Source of the DNA: Coriobacteriia bacterium
GTDB taxonomy: Bacteria; Actinomycetota; Coriobacteriia; Anaerosomatales; JAAXUF01
Assembly: GCA_013336165.1 (NCBI GenBank)
Contig: JAAXUF010000006.1
Span: 1-64,000, forward strand
DNA length: 64,000 bases
Direction: 5' to 3'
Both the position numbers and the translations under genes were made by a program. The notes below the pieces were generated by a model. That model worked only from the letters and a program-made list of their open reading frames with translations. It had not been told where the DNA came from and searched no databases. Within the stretch, counting starts at the first letter, position 1; the number at the start of each line of letters is the position of its first letter. This document shows positions 1 to 8,536 of the stretch, piece after piece.

Positions 1-57
1 GTAGCCTGCGTAGAAGAGCTCCGCTGCCTCCGTCTTTGTTGCATCATCCCATTTCAT
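1..57 (-). CDS. N-terminus of an unidentified protein, cut by the window edge
   Basis: Reading leftward from an ATG at 57-55 there is an open frame of 19 codons (MKWDDATKTEAAELFYAGY) that runs off the window. A purine-rich GGGGGTGAT stretch lies just upstream of the ATG, a plausible ribosome binding site. It follows the terminator of the multicopper oxidase gene on the same strand, so it is probably a separate transcription unit. Too little is visible to assign a function. Confidence 0.45.
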   Translation of the reverse strand, partial: MKWDDATKTEAAELFYAGY

Positions 58-70
58 GACATCACCCCCA

Positions 71-111
71 AAAAGAGAGTTGGACCCGGAACTTTCATTC
101 CGGGTCCAACT
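71..111 (-). terminator. Rho-independent terminator after the multicopper oxidase gene
   Basis: Perfect 14-bp inverted repeat (78-91 with 98-111, 6-nt loop) with AGTTGGACCCGGAA arms. Read on the minus strand it is followed by CTCTTTTT. It lies 57 nt beyond the stop codon of the leftward oxidase gene. Confidence 0.85.
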
Positions 112-167
112 TTAGGGGCGCGGTCCAGTTGCCCGGCTCCTCTTCTGTTGATGCGGCTGCTGCTATA

Positions 168-3100
168 TCAGTAGCCGATGTAGAACACGACTCCCTCATA
201 GGTGTAGATGTTCGGCCACGTCGCGATAACTGTGTCACGCTCAGCGACTGAAATGGTGTAGAAGTGCCCACCGTTCTGCACGTTGTAGAAACGGTAGACT
301 GCTGTCGTGTTCGCGGCAGCGGTTGCCGACACGTTGTAAGCAACTCCCTCGAACGTGAATATCGTCGGCCATGTTGCAATGACCATATCCTTTTCGGCAG
401 CTGAAGCCGTGAAGAAGTGCGTGTCTCGCACGTGGTTGTAGAAGCGATAGAGCGGTGTGTTGTTGGCCGGGTTGTCGAGGTTCACCGAATAGGCGATGCC
501 CTCGTACGTGAAGACGGTCGGCCAGTTCACTACTATCGCATCGCGTTCGGCCACGGAAGCTGTGTAGAAGTGGTCGCCGTTCTTCACATTGTAGAAGCGG
601 AACACCGGCATCATACGATCGCTCACGAAGGTGGCATCGATCGTGTGATTTGCGGTGACATTGGTGAATGTGTAGGTGGTCGGAGTCGGAACGACCAGCA
701 CCCCGTCAACCGCCACCGCCGAGAGGTGGAAGCCCGCGCTCGCCGTCATCGTGAACGCCGGGCTGCTCGCGCCATGGGCTAGGGTCTGCGGCGTGGACGG
801 AGTGATCGTTCCTCCCGCGCTGGCAGTCGGCGTGATCGTGTATGTCATTACCTCGAACGTCACGGAAATCGTGTGGGTGGCCACCACGTTGCTGAAGGTG
901 TAGTACGTCGGCTGTCCCACCGACACACCATCGACGAGGACATTGGCCACTCTGTACCCGGTCGCTGGCAAGAAGGCGAATGTCTTCATGGCACCATACT
1001 GCACAAGTTGCGGTGTGTCCCACCAGATGGTGCCGTTCGCCCCGGCAGTTGGGGTGATGGCGAACTGATTGACAGCGAAGGTCACATCAATAGTGTGATT
1101 AGCTGCGACCGCCGTAAACGTGTACGTCGCCGTCGGAGATGCAACGGGAGTCCCATCTACGACGACGGCCGCAATGTGGTGACCCGTGCTTGGAGTGAAG
1201 GTGAAGGTCACGTTGCTCGGCGAACCCACCGGAACGCCTTGTGGCGTATTAGGCGCAATCGTGCCATTTGGCCCGGCCGTCGGTGTGACGATGTAGCTGG
1301 CAAAGTCAACGGCGCTGACTGCGTCGCTCGTGTTCGAAGCAGCGGAGTCTCCCGCCGCGTTGAACGCGACTATGCGGTACCGGTAATCAGCACCGGCAAT
1401 AGTGGTCAGGTCGGTATAAGCGGCCGAATTGGCCGGTGCGGTCGCAATTGCAGTGTAGGCGCCCGGAGTCCCGCCTGTCAGCGGTGCGCGCTCAATGCGG
1501 AATCCAACCTCTAGCTGTGGATCCGGTGTACTGGTGAGCGTCAGCGGCAAGACTGGCGCTGGCTTGGTATCCGTCCAAGTCAGAGCGATGCCTCCGCCCG
1601 ATCCGGGTGTACCGGCAGCTGCAAGCGACGTCGGCGTGCGCGGGATAGCGCTTGCAACCATGACTTGCAGCGGCCGCATCATGTCCATCTCTTCATGGCT
1701 CAGAATGTGGCAGTGGAAGACATACTCCCAACCGAAGTTGTACTCCACGTTCGTTACCGGGGTGACGAAGGGCTGCCCCGTGTGAGGGTCAATGAGCGAG
1801 AAGTTGCCCGCTACTCCGGCAGGCATAGTCGGATCCAGAAGCCTGATGCTATCCGGCACACCAAACGGCAGCTTCGGCGCTACAGGCCTCATAGCTACGA
1901 TAGTATCCTCGAGCGGGCTGACGCGCACGGTCTCTTTCCATCCAAGTTCGTTGTCCTCGGGTGCCCTGACAGCTCCGTCCCATCCTACCCGGTTGATGAG
2001 CTGGACATCGTTGAGGTGGAAGTGCACGGGGTGCGTATCCACGCCGTTGTGCGTGATCTTCCAAACCTGCGTCGCTGCCCCGGACACTAGCGCGGCCGGC
2101 GTGACATTGTCTGTGAGGATCTCTGTAGGCGGATCGATGTATCCGCAGAGCACGAAGTTTTGGTTGGTCGAGTTTGTCGACGTCCTTTCGAGGCCGAACT
2201 TGCCACTCATCCGCCCATAGTCCGGGTCGTAAGTCTCGCCCATCTCGTCCTGAATGGCCTTTGGCTCCAACGGCTTTGCGGGGATCACCGCGCTTCCATC
2301 AAGGGGAGTGATGCTCATGGTCGTCTGGGAAATCCGAACGTACGGATCCGCTACAAAATTACCGTTGTATGCCGAGTTATAGCGCGCATCCGGAACGATG
2401 ATGGGATGCTGTCCGGCCTTAAAGACGCCATCCTGTGTGCCAGTCGTCGCGAAAGCAGCCATCAGTGGGGCGCGATTGTAGGCAGGAGCCGGAGCTACGG
2501 CCGCGACATTGATCTGCATGACCGTACGCGTGTTTGGACCGAATCCGGCCTGCGGTGTTGTCGTGCCTCCTGTCGATGTCATGTCAGGCGCACCGGTGTA
2601 GTAGTCGGTGCGAGGGTCGAGGGCAGGGAATGCCGTCGGGGCATCGTTGTAGAGGATGAGTGTCCTGCCCGCGTATGCGGAGAAGTCCACGATGACATCG
2701 GCACGCTCTGCCGGAGCGAGCATCAGGCTATGGTTCTGTATGTTTCCGAAATTGAACGTCGTCTGGTCGAGGTTCCAACTGATTGGCTGCTGGGGAACGA
2801 TCGCCGGGGTCGGCAAGAAACCGCTCTCGGTTCCGATTTGGATCCACTCCGGGCCGGCTGTTGCCGGATCCGGCACGCCACCTTCGCGCCCGTCTGTAGG
2901 CCACAACTCCGGAAAGCCCGCTGTTGCCAGGGCCGGAACCATCTTCACTTCAGTGTTGGCTCGGCCATCTATGCTGGTGACCGCAGGATCCGCCACGTAC
3001 ATCTGAAGGTTGAAGAACCTGTCGGATGCCCCATTCAGGATGCGGAACCGGTACGCCTTGGGATTCACATTCAGCACCGGATACGGCACGCCGTTGATGA

Positions 3101-4535
3101 GTGGTGTGTCGTGGAAGGCTTCCATGCCCATAGAGGGATTGGGAGTCGCAGGCATGGTCGGGTTCTCCCATGGGGTGGTGCCGAGCGGGTCCCAGTACGG
3201 ATTCGGGATCGGTGGGAAATTGACATTCGTCGCTGGCGGCCAGAACCATGGCCCGTAGTGCCAACGGCCGGTGGCGTTCATACCTCCCGGATCGGCGGGG
3301 TTCTGGGCCGGAACGTAAACGTGCGGCATCCACAGATCGCCCGTGTGTGGAACAGGTGCGGTAGTACCCCAGTTCCAAGTCGGGTCGGTCAATGGGATGG
3401 TAGTCGCATCCACAAATGTCTTGTCCTGGATCACAAGTGGGATCTGATCCGAAGGAATCGTGCCGGCCGTGATAAGCGCCTGCTCAATGGCGTCTGTGAG
3501 CAGATACGCCATGACCTCGCCGGCGTAGACGTTCAGGCGGGTGATACCGTAGGAATGGTCGTGGATCCACATCAAACGCGCGTTCTGCTGGTTGGTGTAA
3601 TAGAGCGTCACCGATCCATCCCCGGGATCCGACATGTCGGGGACATTTCTTGCACTCGCCCCTCGAGGGAGCGACGTGTCTTCGCCCGCCGGTGTGATCC
3701 ATTGATGCGGCGTTCCGTCACTGATCCAAGGTGTGACGCCACCGTGTAGGTGAAGCTCGGCGCGGTTCTGGGTGTAGCCCTCCATGCCGTCGGGTCCCAT
3801 ACCTGCACCCATCACACTTACATCAACCGGAATGAAGAGATCACCTTCGCTGCGTACCGCTGCATCGGGATTCGTGCGGACCGGCAACTTGTTTGTGAAC
3901 TTGATGCGAACCGGCCGGTCCTTGGTTGCTTGGATGAACGGACCAAGGTAACCAATGGGGTCCGGTGTGACGGTGTTGGCTCCACCAGCATCGGTACCAT
4001 TGTTCACCTGCACATAGCCGCGCAGACGCGTTGGCGGCAGATCCGAGTGCAGCTTCTGCTGATACTCTCGGAGTTCGATCTCGTAGTAATCACAACCCTG
4101 ATACGTCACCGTATCCGGATGCGCCACCCCGATGTAGTTGCCAAGAAGATTCGCGTTTGCCGCGCCCACTCCCGGCAGTCTGTCGACAAACTTGCGAACG
4201 AGCGGACTATAAGCCCAGTTTGGCGTCGTGCCGAAGTAGTCCGGAATGCCGCCGGGTCCCTGAGGAGTTGTTATTTCGGCCGCCAAGACTCCCGGATTCG
4301 AATTCTTTGGCTGCAGCAGTTCCACGGACTTTCTCATGGCCTTCGCACGCTCGGCAGCCGCTTCCCGCTGAGCCTGAGTGATGCGGTAGGGCAGCTTCGA
4401 CGTGTCGAGACTCTGCACGAACGCCAACCCAGGGGATACGTCAAACGCCCATGGCACGACCATGCCAGCACCGACTGCAAGTCCAGTACCGGCCGTCACA
4501 CCGATAAACTTCCTGCGACTGACTTCCTTTGCCAT
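168..4535 (-). CDS. Giant Tat-exported multicopper oxidase with C-terminal repeat domains
   Basis: A 1455-aa exported multicopper oxidase; such enzymes oxidise Cu(I), Mn(II), Fe(II) or phenolics with reduction of O2. The N-terminus has a Tat motif (SRRKFIG). Copper ligands are visible as HLHGG (about residue 262), WIHDHSYG (about 323), HPVHFH (835) and HCHILSHEEMDMM (941, the type-1 site with an axial Met). After about residue 965 comes a fibronectin-III-like domain, then three copies of an about 75-aa 'TPTAGxNGTI...HTIDVTF' bacterial repeat. Three DUF5648-type repeats (RFYN...HFYT...F.YEG) close the protein; they usually sit in cell-surface proteins. Typical oxidases are 450-700 aa, so this one is unusually long. 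The start is the ATG preceded by GAGGAGG. The substrate cannot be told from sequence. An O2-using enzyme is notable beside otherwise anaerobic genes. Confidence 0.93.
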   Translation of the reverse strand: MAKEVSRRKFIGVTAGTGLAVGAGMVVPWAFDVSPGLAFVQSLDTSKLPYRITQAQREAAAERAKAMRKSVELLQPKNSNPGVLAAEITTPQGPGGIPDYFGTTPNWAYSPLVRKFVDRLPGVGAANANLLGNYIGVAHPDTVTYQGCDYYEIELREYQQKLHSDLPPTRLRGYVQVNNGTDAGGANTVTPDPIGYLGPFIQATKDRPVRIKFTNKLPVRTNPDAAVRSEGDLFIPVDVSVMGAGMGPDGMEGYTQNRAELHLHGGVTPWISDGTPHQWITPAGEDTSLPRGASARNVPDMSDPGDGSVTLYYTNQQNARLMWIHDHSYGITRLNVYAGEVMAYLLTDAIEQALITAGTIPSDQIPLVIQDKTFVDATTIPLTDPTWNWGTTAPVPHTGDLWMPHVYVPAQNPADPGGMNATGRWHYGPWFWPPATNVNFPPIPNPYWDPLGTTPWENPTMPATPNPSMGMEAFHDTPLINGVPYPVLNVNPKAYRFRILNGASDRFFNLQMYVADPAVTSIDGRANTEVKMVPALATAGFPELWPTDGREGGVPDPATAGPEWIQIGTESGFLPTPAIVPQQPISWNLDQTTFNFGNIQNHSLMLAPAERADVIVDFSAYAGRTLILYNDAPTAFPALDPRTDYYTGAPDMTSTGGTTTPQAGFGPNTRTVMQINVAAVAPAPAYNRAPLMAAFATTGTQDGVFKAGQHPIIVPDARYNSAYNGNFVADPYVRISQTTMSITPLDGSAVIPAKPLEPKAIQDEMGETYDPDYGRMSGKFGLERTSTNSTNQNFVLCGYIDPPTEILTDNVTPAALVSGAATQVWKITHNGVDTHPVHFHLNDVQLINRVGWDGAVRAPEDNELGWKETVRVSPLEDTIVAMRPVAPKLPFGVPDSIRLLDPTMPAGVAGNFSLIDPHTGQPFVTPVTNVEYNFGWEYVFHCHILSHEEMDMMRPLQVMVASAIPRTPTSLAAAGTPGSGGGIALTWTDTKPAPVLPLTLTSTPDPQLEVGFRIERAPLTGGTPGAYTAIATAPANSAAYTDLTTIAGADYRYRIVAFNAAGDSAASNTSDAVSAVDFASYIVTPTAGPNGTIAPNTPQGVPVGSPSNVTFTFTPSTGHHIAAVVVDGTPVASPTATYTFTAVAANHTIDVTFAVNQFAITPTAGANGTIWWDTPQLVQYGAMKTFAFLPATGYRVANVLVDGVSVGQPTYYTFSNVVATHTISVTFEVMTYTITPTASAGGTITPSTPQTLAHGASSPAFTMTASAGFHLSAVAVDGVLVVPTPTTYTFTNVTANHTIDATFVSDRMMPVFRFYNVKNGDHFYTASVAERDAIVVNWPTVFTYEGIAYSVNLDNPANNTPLYRFYNHVRDTHFFTASAAEKDMVIATWPTIFTFEGVAYNVSATAAANTTAVYRFYNVQNGGHFYTISVAERDTVIATWPNIYTYEGVVFYIGY

Positions 4536-4610
4536 CTCGAGTTCCTCCTCGTGTAGTCGCTCCTAGCAAACCTGCCGCACATAACGACGACTGCGCGCAT
4601 TGGGGATGGA

Positions 4611-4638
4611 TACCCATATTGGGGTCTCTCCAATATGG
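4611..4638 (-). promoter_or_regulatory. Candidate CsoR-type copper operator and overlapping inverted repeat
   Basis: About 75-100 nt upstream of the oxidase start is TACCC-ATATT-GGGGT (4611-4625), the half-site layout described for CsoR/RcnR operators (TACCC-N4/5-GGGGTA). It overlaps a second perfect 9-bp inverted repeat, CCATATTGG (4614-4622) with CCAATATGG (4630-4638). Position and pattern fit metal-responsive control of the copper enzyme. No csoR gene is in the window, so this is inference. Confidence 0.45.
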
Positions 4639-5088
4639 CTCGATTTCTGATTGCAGAGGAATCCGCTACACGGCGGAAGAGTCACCGATCATCGTCCGTA
4701 GGATGCCGTTAGTCGCCCGCCCGGTTGCGCCGCTCGGCTTGTCTTTCATCTCGTTGATGAAAGCGCCAACGCGATGACAGCGGTATCGCCCTGGCGGACG
4801 ACCTGCAACTGCAGGGATAAGGCGTCCGAACGCCTTGCCCGAGACTTCACCCGACGACTGCGGGGTCATTTCGCCCGGTATGGTACTCTCTCTTGTGTCG
4901 ACGCCTCTCGCCAGGAGTCGGCCACGGTCCCGGGGGTTCACCGCTCCGCGGGACCACACTACGCCCGTGGGCAATCGAGGAGCGGGTGCCGCACTTCCTA
5001 TTCGGCGATACGAACCCCGGCCAAGAAGGGCTTTGGCCCGCCGTTCTCCTCGTCGGGCTCCACGTGACGAGCGCCCACTCGGCGTTGT
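4639..5088. other. Intergenic stretch, nothing recognised
   Basis: About 450 nt between the oxidase promoter region and the 3' end of the TerC-family gene. Open frames are present on both strands but none has a convincing ribosome binding site or recognisable product. I see no RNA gene. Confidence 0.4.
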
Positions 5089-5883
5089 CTACTCTTTATC
5101 CACTCGAGTACCGGACACGCCAGTCGTACATGCGCGGGCACGCGTCAGGTTGGCGTCATAGCGCATCTGAATCGCCTGCACGCCGAGCGAGAAGAACATC
5201 GCGAAGTAGACGAATCCTTTCGGTATCGAGAAATGCAGGCCTTCCGCAGTGAGCAGCATCCCGACCATCAGAAGAAATGCGAGCGCAAGTATCTTGATCG
5301 CGGCATGGTCGCAGATGAAGTTCGCCACTGGATCGGCGAATGCGATCATGACGATCATCGCGATGATAATACCCGCGACCATGATAGGAATGTCGTTCAC
5401 CATGCCCACAGCCGTGATGACCGAATCCAGCGAGAAGATCACGTCCATTAGAGCGATGTTCAGAACCACCAGCCCCAACGACCTCGTCATCGGGGACTTG
5501 CGCACACCTTCGTCTTTGAGCTCGACCTTGTGGTAGATCTCACTGACAGCCTTGTACATCAGAAACAGCCCGCCGCCGAGCAGAACAAGTGTCCTGCCCG
5601 TCACCTCCAACGGCTCGGCCAAACCCGGAATCCACGCGATCTCGAACAGCGGCTTCGTCAGCCGCGCAATCCATGAGAGCGAGAACAGAAGCGCAAGCCG
5701 GGTAACGAGAGCCGCGGCAAGACCAAGCTGTCGGGCGGCCTTGCGCTTGGCCCCTTCAAGCCGTTCAGAAAGAATCGCGATGAAAACCAGATTGTCGATA
5801 CCCAGCACAATCTCCAACAGCGAAAGGGTAAGAACCGCGACCCAAGCCGTCGGGCTTGAAAAGGATGCGAGAATGTCCGACAA
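5089..5883 (-). CDS. TerC-family integral membrane protein
   Basis: A 264-aa polytopic protein with the TerC hallmark near its N-terminus (LEIVLGIDNLVFI) and a second acidic motif in a membrane helix (MDVIFSLDSVITA). The acidic residues in membrane segments are characteristic of the family, which is linked to metal export (e.g. manganese) and tellurite resistance. I count about seven to nine hydrophobic segments. The start appears to be TTG at 5883, seven nucleotides after AAGGAA; no in-frame ATG fits the conserved N-terminus. The C-terminal 15 residues look non-conserved. It stands alone between intergenic regions. Family assignment is firm; the metal is not known. Confidence 0.9.
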   Translation of the reverse strand: MSDILASFSSPTAWVAVLTLSLLEIVLGIDNLVFIAILSERLEGAKRKAARQLGLAAALVTRLALLFSLSWIARLTKPLFEIAWIPGLAEPLEVTGRTLVLLGGGLFLMYKAVSEIYHKVELKDEGVRKSPMTRSLGLVVLNIALMDVIFSLDSVITAVGMVNDIPIMVAGIIIAMIVMIAFADPVANFICDHAAIKILALAFLLMVGMLLTAEGLHFSIPKGFVYFAMFFSLGVQAIQMRYDANLTRARACTTGVSGTRVDKE

Positions 5884-5953
5884 CTAATGTTCCTTCCATA
5901 GATTGACTGCGAAACACCTCTGCACAGAGTACATGCGCTGCACGTCCGCGCAC

Positions 5954-6217
5954 CTAGCCAAAGAGGTCGAGAAGGTCAAATCCGCTCTTCTTCTGCTGCT
6001 TCTTCCCGTCGTCATGGGAGTAACCGCGATCATCCGAATGCCCATGACCGGACTCGGCAGACCTGTACCGATCCTGTTGAACCTCGCTCGTCGAAGCGCG
6101 CAACTTGTCGAGCTCTCCACGGTCAAGCCATGTACCGCCGCAACGACCGCACACGTCAATCACGACGTCGAGCTTGCGGACTTCGTCCATCTCGATGCCG
6201 CACTTGGGGCACTGCAT
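5954..6217 (-). CDS. Zinc-ribbon protein, TFIIB-like zinc finger family
   Basis: An 87-aa protein starting at the ATG of MQCPKCG, which has a strong GGAGGCG ribosome binding site; a longer upstream frame lacks one. It contains two Cys pairs, CPKC near the start and CGRC about 20 residues later, followed by GTWLDRGEL. This is the signature of the small 'transcription factor zinc-finger' (zf-TFIIB) family. The remainder is hydrophilic, rich in His, Asp and Lys, ending in a short amphipathic FDLLDLFG tail. The role of this family in bacteria is not established. It probably forms its own transcript, upstream of nothing on the same strand but the TerC gene. Confidence 0.8.
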   Translation of the reverse strand: MQCPKCGIEMDEVRKLDVVIDVCGRCGGTWLDRGELDKLRASTSEVQQDRYRSAESGHGHSDDRGYSHDDGKKQQKKSGFDLLDLFG

Positions 6218-6475
6218 GAGAACGCCTCCTTCATCGGTTGCCTGGTGTGGAGGCGACAGGGGTCCTTCCTCCGGCAACAGAATGCATGCCGAAGGTCTCG
6301 CCGTTGATGGACGCGTCCGGGGTCTATCGACCCGTACTGACGAAACGCGTCGCCCGCAGAGATCGCGGACCGGCTACTCCCCTTCGAGTTCGCTGATCAT
6401 ATACGACGGTGTCACGGATGACAACGCTCGTTTCGAGGGCAGCTAGCTATGTTTGAGCCCCTCGCCGAGAACGAC

Positions 6476-6509
6476 CCAGCCCCGGTGCCTGCTCGGCCAC
6501 CGGGGCTGG
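6476..6509 (-). terminator. Hairpin terminator after the GlsB-like/small membrane peptide pair
   Basis: Perfect 12-bp stem, CCAGCCCCGGTG (6476-6487) with its complement at 6498-6509 and a 10-nt loop. It lies 17 nt past the stop of the leftward small peptide. The T-tract is weak on both strands, so the hairpin is certain and its terminator role is inferred from position. Confidence 0.6.
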
Positions 6510-6525
6510 ATATCTTCTGCTCAGG

Positions 6526-6615
6526 CTATTCGGAGCGGCGATTCATCAGAAGGCTGTAGATGAAGACTACGAGCACCACCACACGCAACAGGCGAAGGAG
6601 CGAACCGCCCAGCAT
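6526..6615 (-). CDS. 29-aa single-span membrane peptide
   Basis: ATG at 6615, AGGAT seven nucleotides upstream, stop at 6526. The peptide MLGGSLLRLLRVVVLVVFIY plus a short SLLMNRRSE tail is one hydrophobic helix flanked by Arg residues. It begins 14 nt after the stop codon of the GlsB/YeaQ-like gene and is followed by a hairpin, so the two are probably one transcript. Small enough to be missed by gene callers. Function unknown; a partner or regulator of the upstream membrane protein is a guess. Confidence 0.5.
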   Translation of the reverse strand: MLGGSLLRLLRVVVLVVFIYSLLMNRRSE

Positions 6616-6629
6616 GATGGCCATCCTAT

Positions 6630-6878
6630 CTAGCGACGCCTTGCGACCAACCCGTAGACGAACAGCACGATGACGGCTCCAAGCGCCGCGACCAAAATGG
6701 ATACGAGGTCAAAACCAGTGACCCCCGGGCCTCCAAAGAGACCGGAAACCCATCCGCCGACAAACGCGCCGACAATCCCTAGGATGATGGTCATGATCCA
6801 TCCAAGGCTGTCTCCCATTACCAGCTTCGCTATGACACCCGCGATGAGGCCAACGACGATCCAAGTGAAGATGCCCAT
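6630..6878 (-). CDS. GlsB/YeaQ/YmgE-family stress membrane protein
   Basis: An 82-aa, very hydrophobic protein with the family pattern: GIFTWIVVGLIAGVIAKLV at the N-terminus, a glycine-rich centre (GIVGAFVGGWVSGLFGG), and a third helix ending in a basic tail (ARRR). Three membrane segments are visible. Members are called 'transglycosylase-associated' and are induced by general stress in several bacteria; a molecular activity is not known. It is probably co-transcribed with the 29-aa membrane peptide downstream. Confidence 0.9.
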   Translation of the reverse strand: MGIFTWIVVGLIAGVIAKLVMGDSLGWIMTIILGIVGAFVGGWVSGLFGGPGVTGFDLVSILVAALGAVIVLFVYGLVARRR

Positions 6879-7019
6879 GCTGTCACTCCCTTGTCAGACT
6901 GATTCCTATAGAACCGAAGAACCCCGAGGCCGACCCCCCTGCTTCGCTGAGTGGCGACCGACGGGGCTCTCTATTTCGAGGAAGATTCCCAAGCGTGAAC
7001 CGTTCCAGACTCCGCTGCA

Positions 7020-7913
7020 CTACTCGAATGCCGCAGACGCTTCCTTCGGAACGACGACCCGTATGGCGCCGGGGGTTACTGAAACCTCGACGGGGGTTGA
7101 TCCTGCGTCTTCCCCATCGGCAAGAACCGATTGCTTGGGACGCGACTTGACGCGAATCCGCTCGCCGCGCCACCGGGTCATGCCTCTCAACTGCTGACCG
7201 GACACAGCGTCCAACGCGTTGCCCGCCGTCGACAACATATCGGCGCTCTCCACCACAATGACATCCAAGAGCCCGTCCGAGACATCAACGTCATCGGCGA
7301 TCCTCATACCTAAGACACCCGTGGTCGCAGAGTTGGCAATGATGCACGCGAGCCCCTCGGCTTTGATTGTCTCGCCATCAACGTCAATCACGTAGCTGGC
7401 TCTCGGCGGATTCGAGAGCATCTGCAAGCCCGCGAACACGTATGCCAGCCACCCGTAGCGATCCTTGAGTTCCCGTGTGGCGGCCTCGACGATCGAGGCC
7501 TCGAAACCCATCGTCACTCGCAGGATGAACCTGCTGTCGCCGACACGGCCCATATCCACGGCACGGAGGTCATATGCGCCGCCCGCAACAAGCGTTGCGG
7601 CTTCAGCCAGAGTCTTCGGAATGCCTAGGTCCTCGGCCAGCGCGTTGCCTGTCCCCCCGGGAAAGATAGCCATCGGCGGCCCGCCAAGCGCCAGCGCGAA
7701 TGCCACTTCAGAAATCGTGCCGTCGCCACCGTAGGCGCCGATGAGATCGTAACCCTCCTCGGCGGCCTTACGGACGGCTGCATATCCATCGCCCGGACCG
7801 TGAGTGATAGCGACGTCCCAGTCGATTCCTGCGGCACCGAGTGTGTCGTTGAGCACGCTCAAGATAGGTTGCGGCTGACCAGCCCCGGGATTTGCTATGA
7901 CCTTGATGCGCAC
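7020..7913 (-). CDS. Diacylglycerol kinase family lipid kinase
   Basis: A 297-aa protein of the DagK/YegS/sphingosine-kinase-like family, which phosphorylates lipid alcohols such as diacylglycerol with ATP at the inner membrane face. It has the N-terminal nucleotide motif (NPGAG), the signature GGDGTISEV and PGGTGNALAEDLG. The C-terminal beta-rich half holds DGLLDVIVV and a late DGE motif (LADGEDAG). I place the start at GTG (7913), directly behind AAGGAGG; the longer frame reaching 7982 has no site of that quality. It could use another lipid (phosphatidylglycerol or a glycolipid). The next gene upstream, 53 nt away on the same strand, is a phosphatase. Confidence 0.88.
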   Translation of the reverse strand: MRIKVIANPGAGQPQPILSVLNDTLGAAGIDWDVAITHGPGDGYAAVRKAAEEGYDLIGAYGGDGTISEVAFALALGGPPMAIFPGGTGNALAEDLGIPKTLAEAATLVAGGAYDLRAVDMGRVGDSRFILRVTMGFEASIVEAATRELKDRYGWLAYVFAGLQMLSNPPRASYVIDVDGETIKAEGLACIIANSATTGVLGMRIADDVDVSDGLLDVIVVESADMLSTAGNALDAVSGQQLRGMTRWRGERIRVKSRPKQSVLADGEDAGSTPVEVSVTPGAIRVVVPKEASAAFE

Positions 7914-7966
7914 ACGTGCCTCCTTCGTACGGACGCCGGGTTGCTCTCGGTACCCGGCGCGTCTCT

Positions 7967-8485
7967 TTAACCGCTGTGCCAATCCCGCTCGAACGCGCGG
8001 ATGCGCGGCTCGATGTGCCGGGCATGCGGATCGGCGATCGGCCGCCGGGCGACTACGAGAGCCATCGCGTCATCGGCGGACATTCCCGTCGCAATTAGGA
8101 TGCAGCAGGCCATAGCGACGCTTCGATGGCGTCCGGCCCGACAATGGACGAGGACTCGTCCTCCCGCATCAAGCACGGGCAGGGCGGCTTCCACTCCCTC
8201 TCTCAGCAACGCGATGGGGATCGGAAACAAAGGAAAGTCGATCATCGGCAAGCGAATGAACTTGGAAGGCGGCAGCATGAGATCTCTGGGCGGGCTGAAC
8301 CACGTCGTGCTCAGAACCAGGTTGACCCCCAGACTCCGCAGGTTGCCGGCGTGCCGGGCGTGCGGTCGGGCGGCAATGATCAACTGATCCGTGATCATGG
8401 ACGAATCGTACGGGGAAAGCACTACCTGAGTTGCGATGTCTGTATCCATGTCTTGGTAGATACCCATCGGCACCCACCACCACAT
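7967..8485 (-). CDS. Dual-specificity / tyrosine phosphatase-like protein
   Basis: A 172-aa soluble protein with the P-loop of cysteine phosphatases, HCRAGRHRS (C-x5-R), near residue 120, preceded by the usual hydrophobic strand (GGRVLV). Such enzymes dephosphorylate protein Tyr/Ser/Thr, phosphoinositides or RNA caps through a Cys-phosphate intermediate. The final third is Arg/His-rich (RRPIADPHARHIEPRIRAFERDW). The start is uncertain: the ATG at 8485 has a poor site, while the one at 8467 has a GGTGGTGGG stretch before it. It lies upstream of the lipid kinase on the same strand. The substrate is unknown; lipid phosphates are as likely as protein given the neighbour. Confidence 0.82.
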   Translation of the reverse strand: MWWWVPMGIYQDMDTDIATQVVLSPYDSSMITDQLIIAARPHARHAGNLRSLGVNLVLSTTWFSPPRDLMLPPSKFIRLPMIDFPLFPIPIALLREGVEAALPVLDAGGRVLVHCRAGRHRSVAMACCILIATGMSADDAMALVVARRPIADPHARHIEPRIRAFERDWHSG

Positions 8486-8536
8486 CCTGCGAAGGGCACT
8501 CTCGGCAACCCCGCGTCTGGATCAGCCGAGCGCGAC

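Noticed and set aside
2160-3749. 529-codon open frame on the plus strand inside the oxidase gene
   Set aside because: It is antisense to a clear multicopper oxidase with all copper motifs, has no recognisable domain and reads as low-complexity Arg/Gly/Val text.
4666-4974. 102-codon frame in the gap before the TerC gene
   Set aside because: No ribosome binding site and no recognisable pattern; other frames there are equally open because of GC bias.
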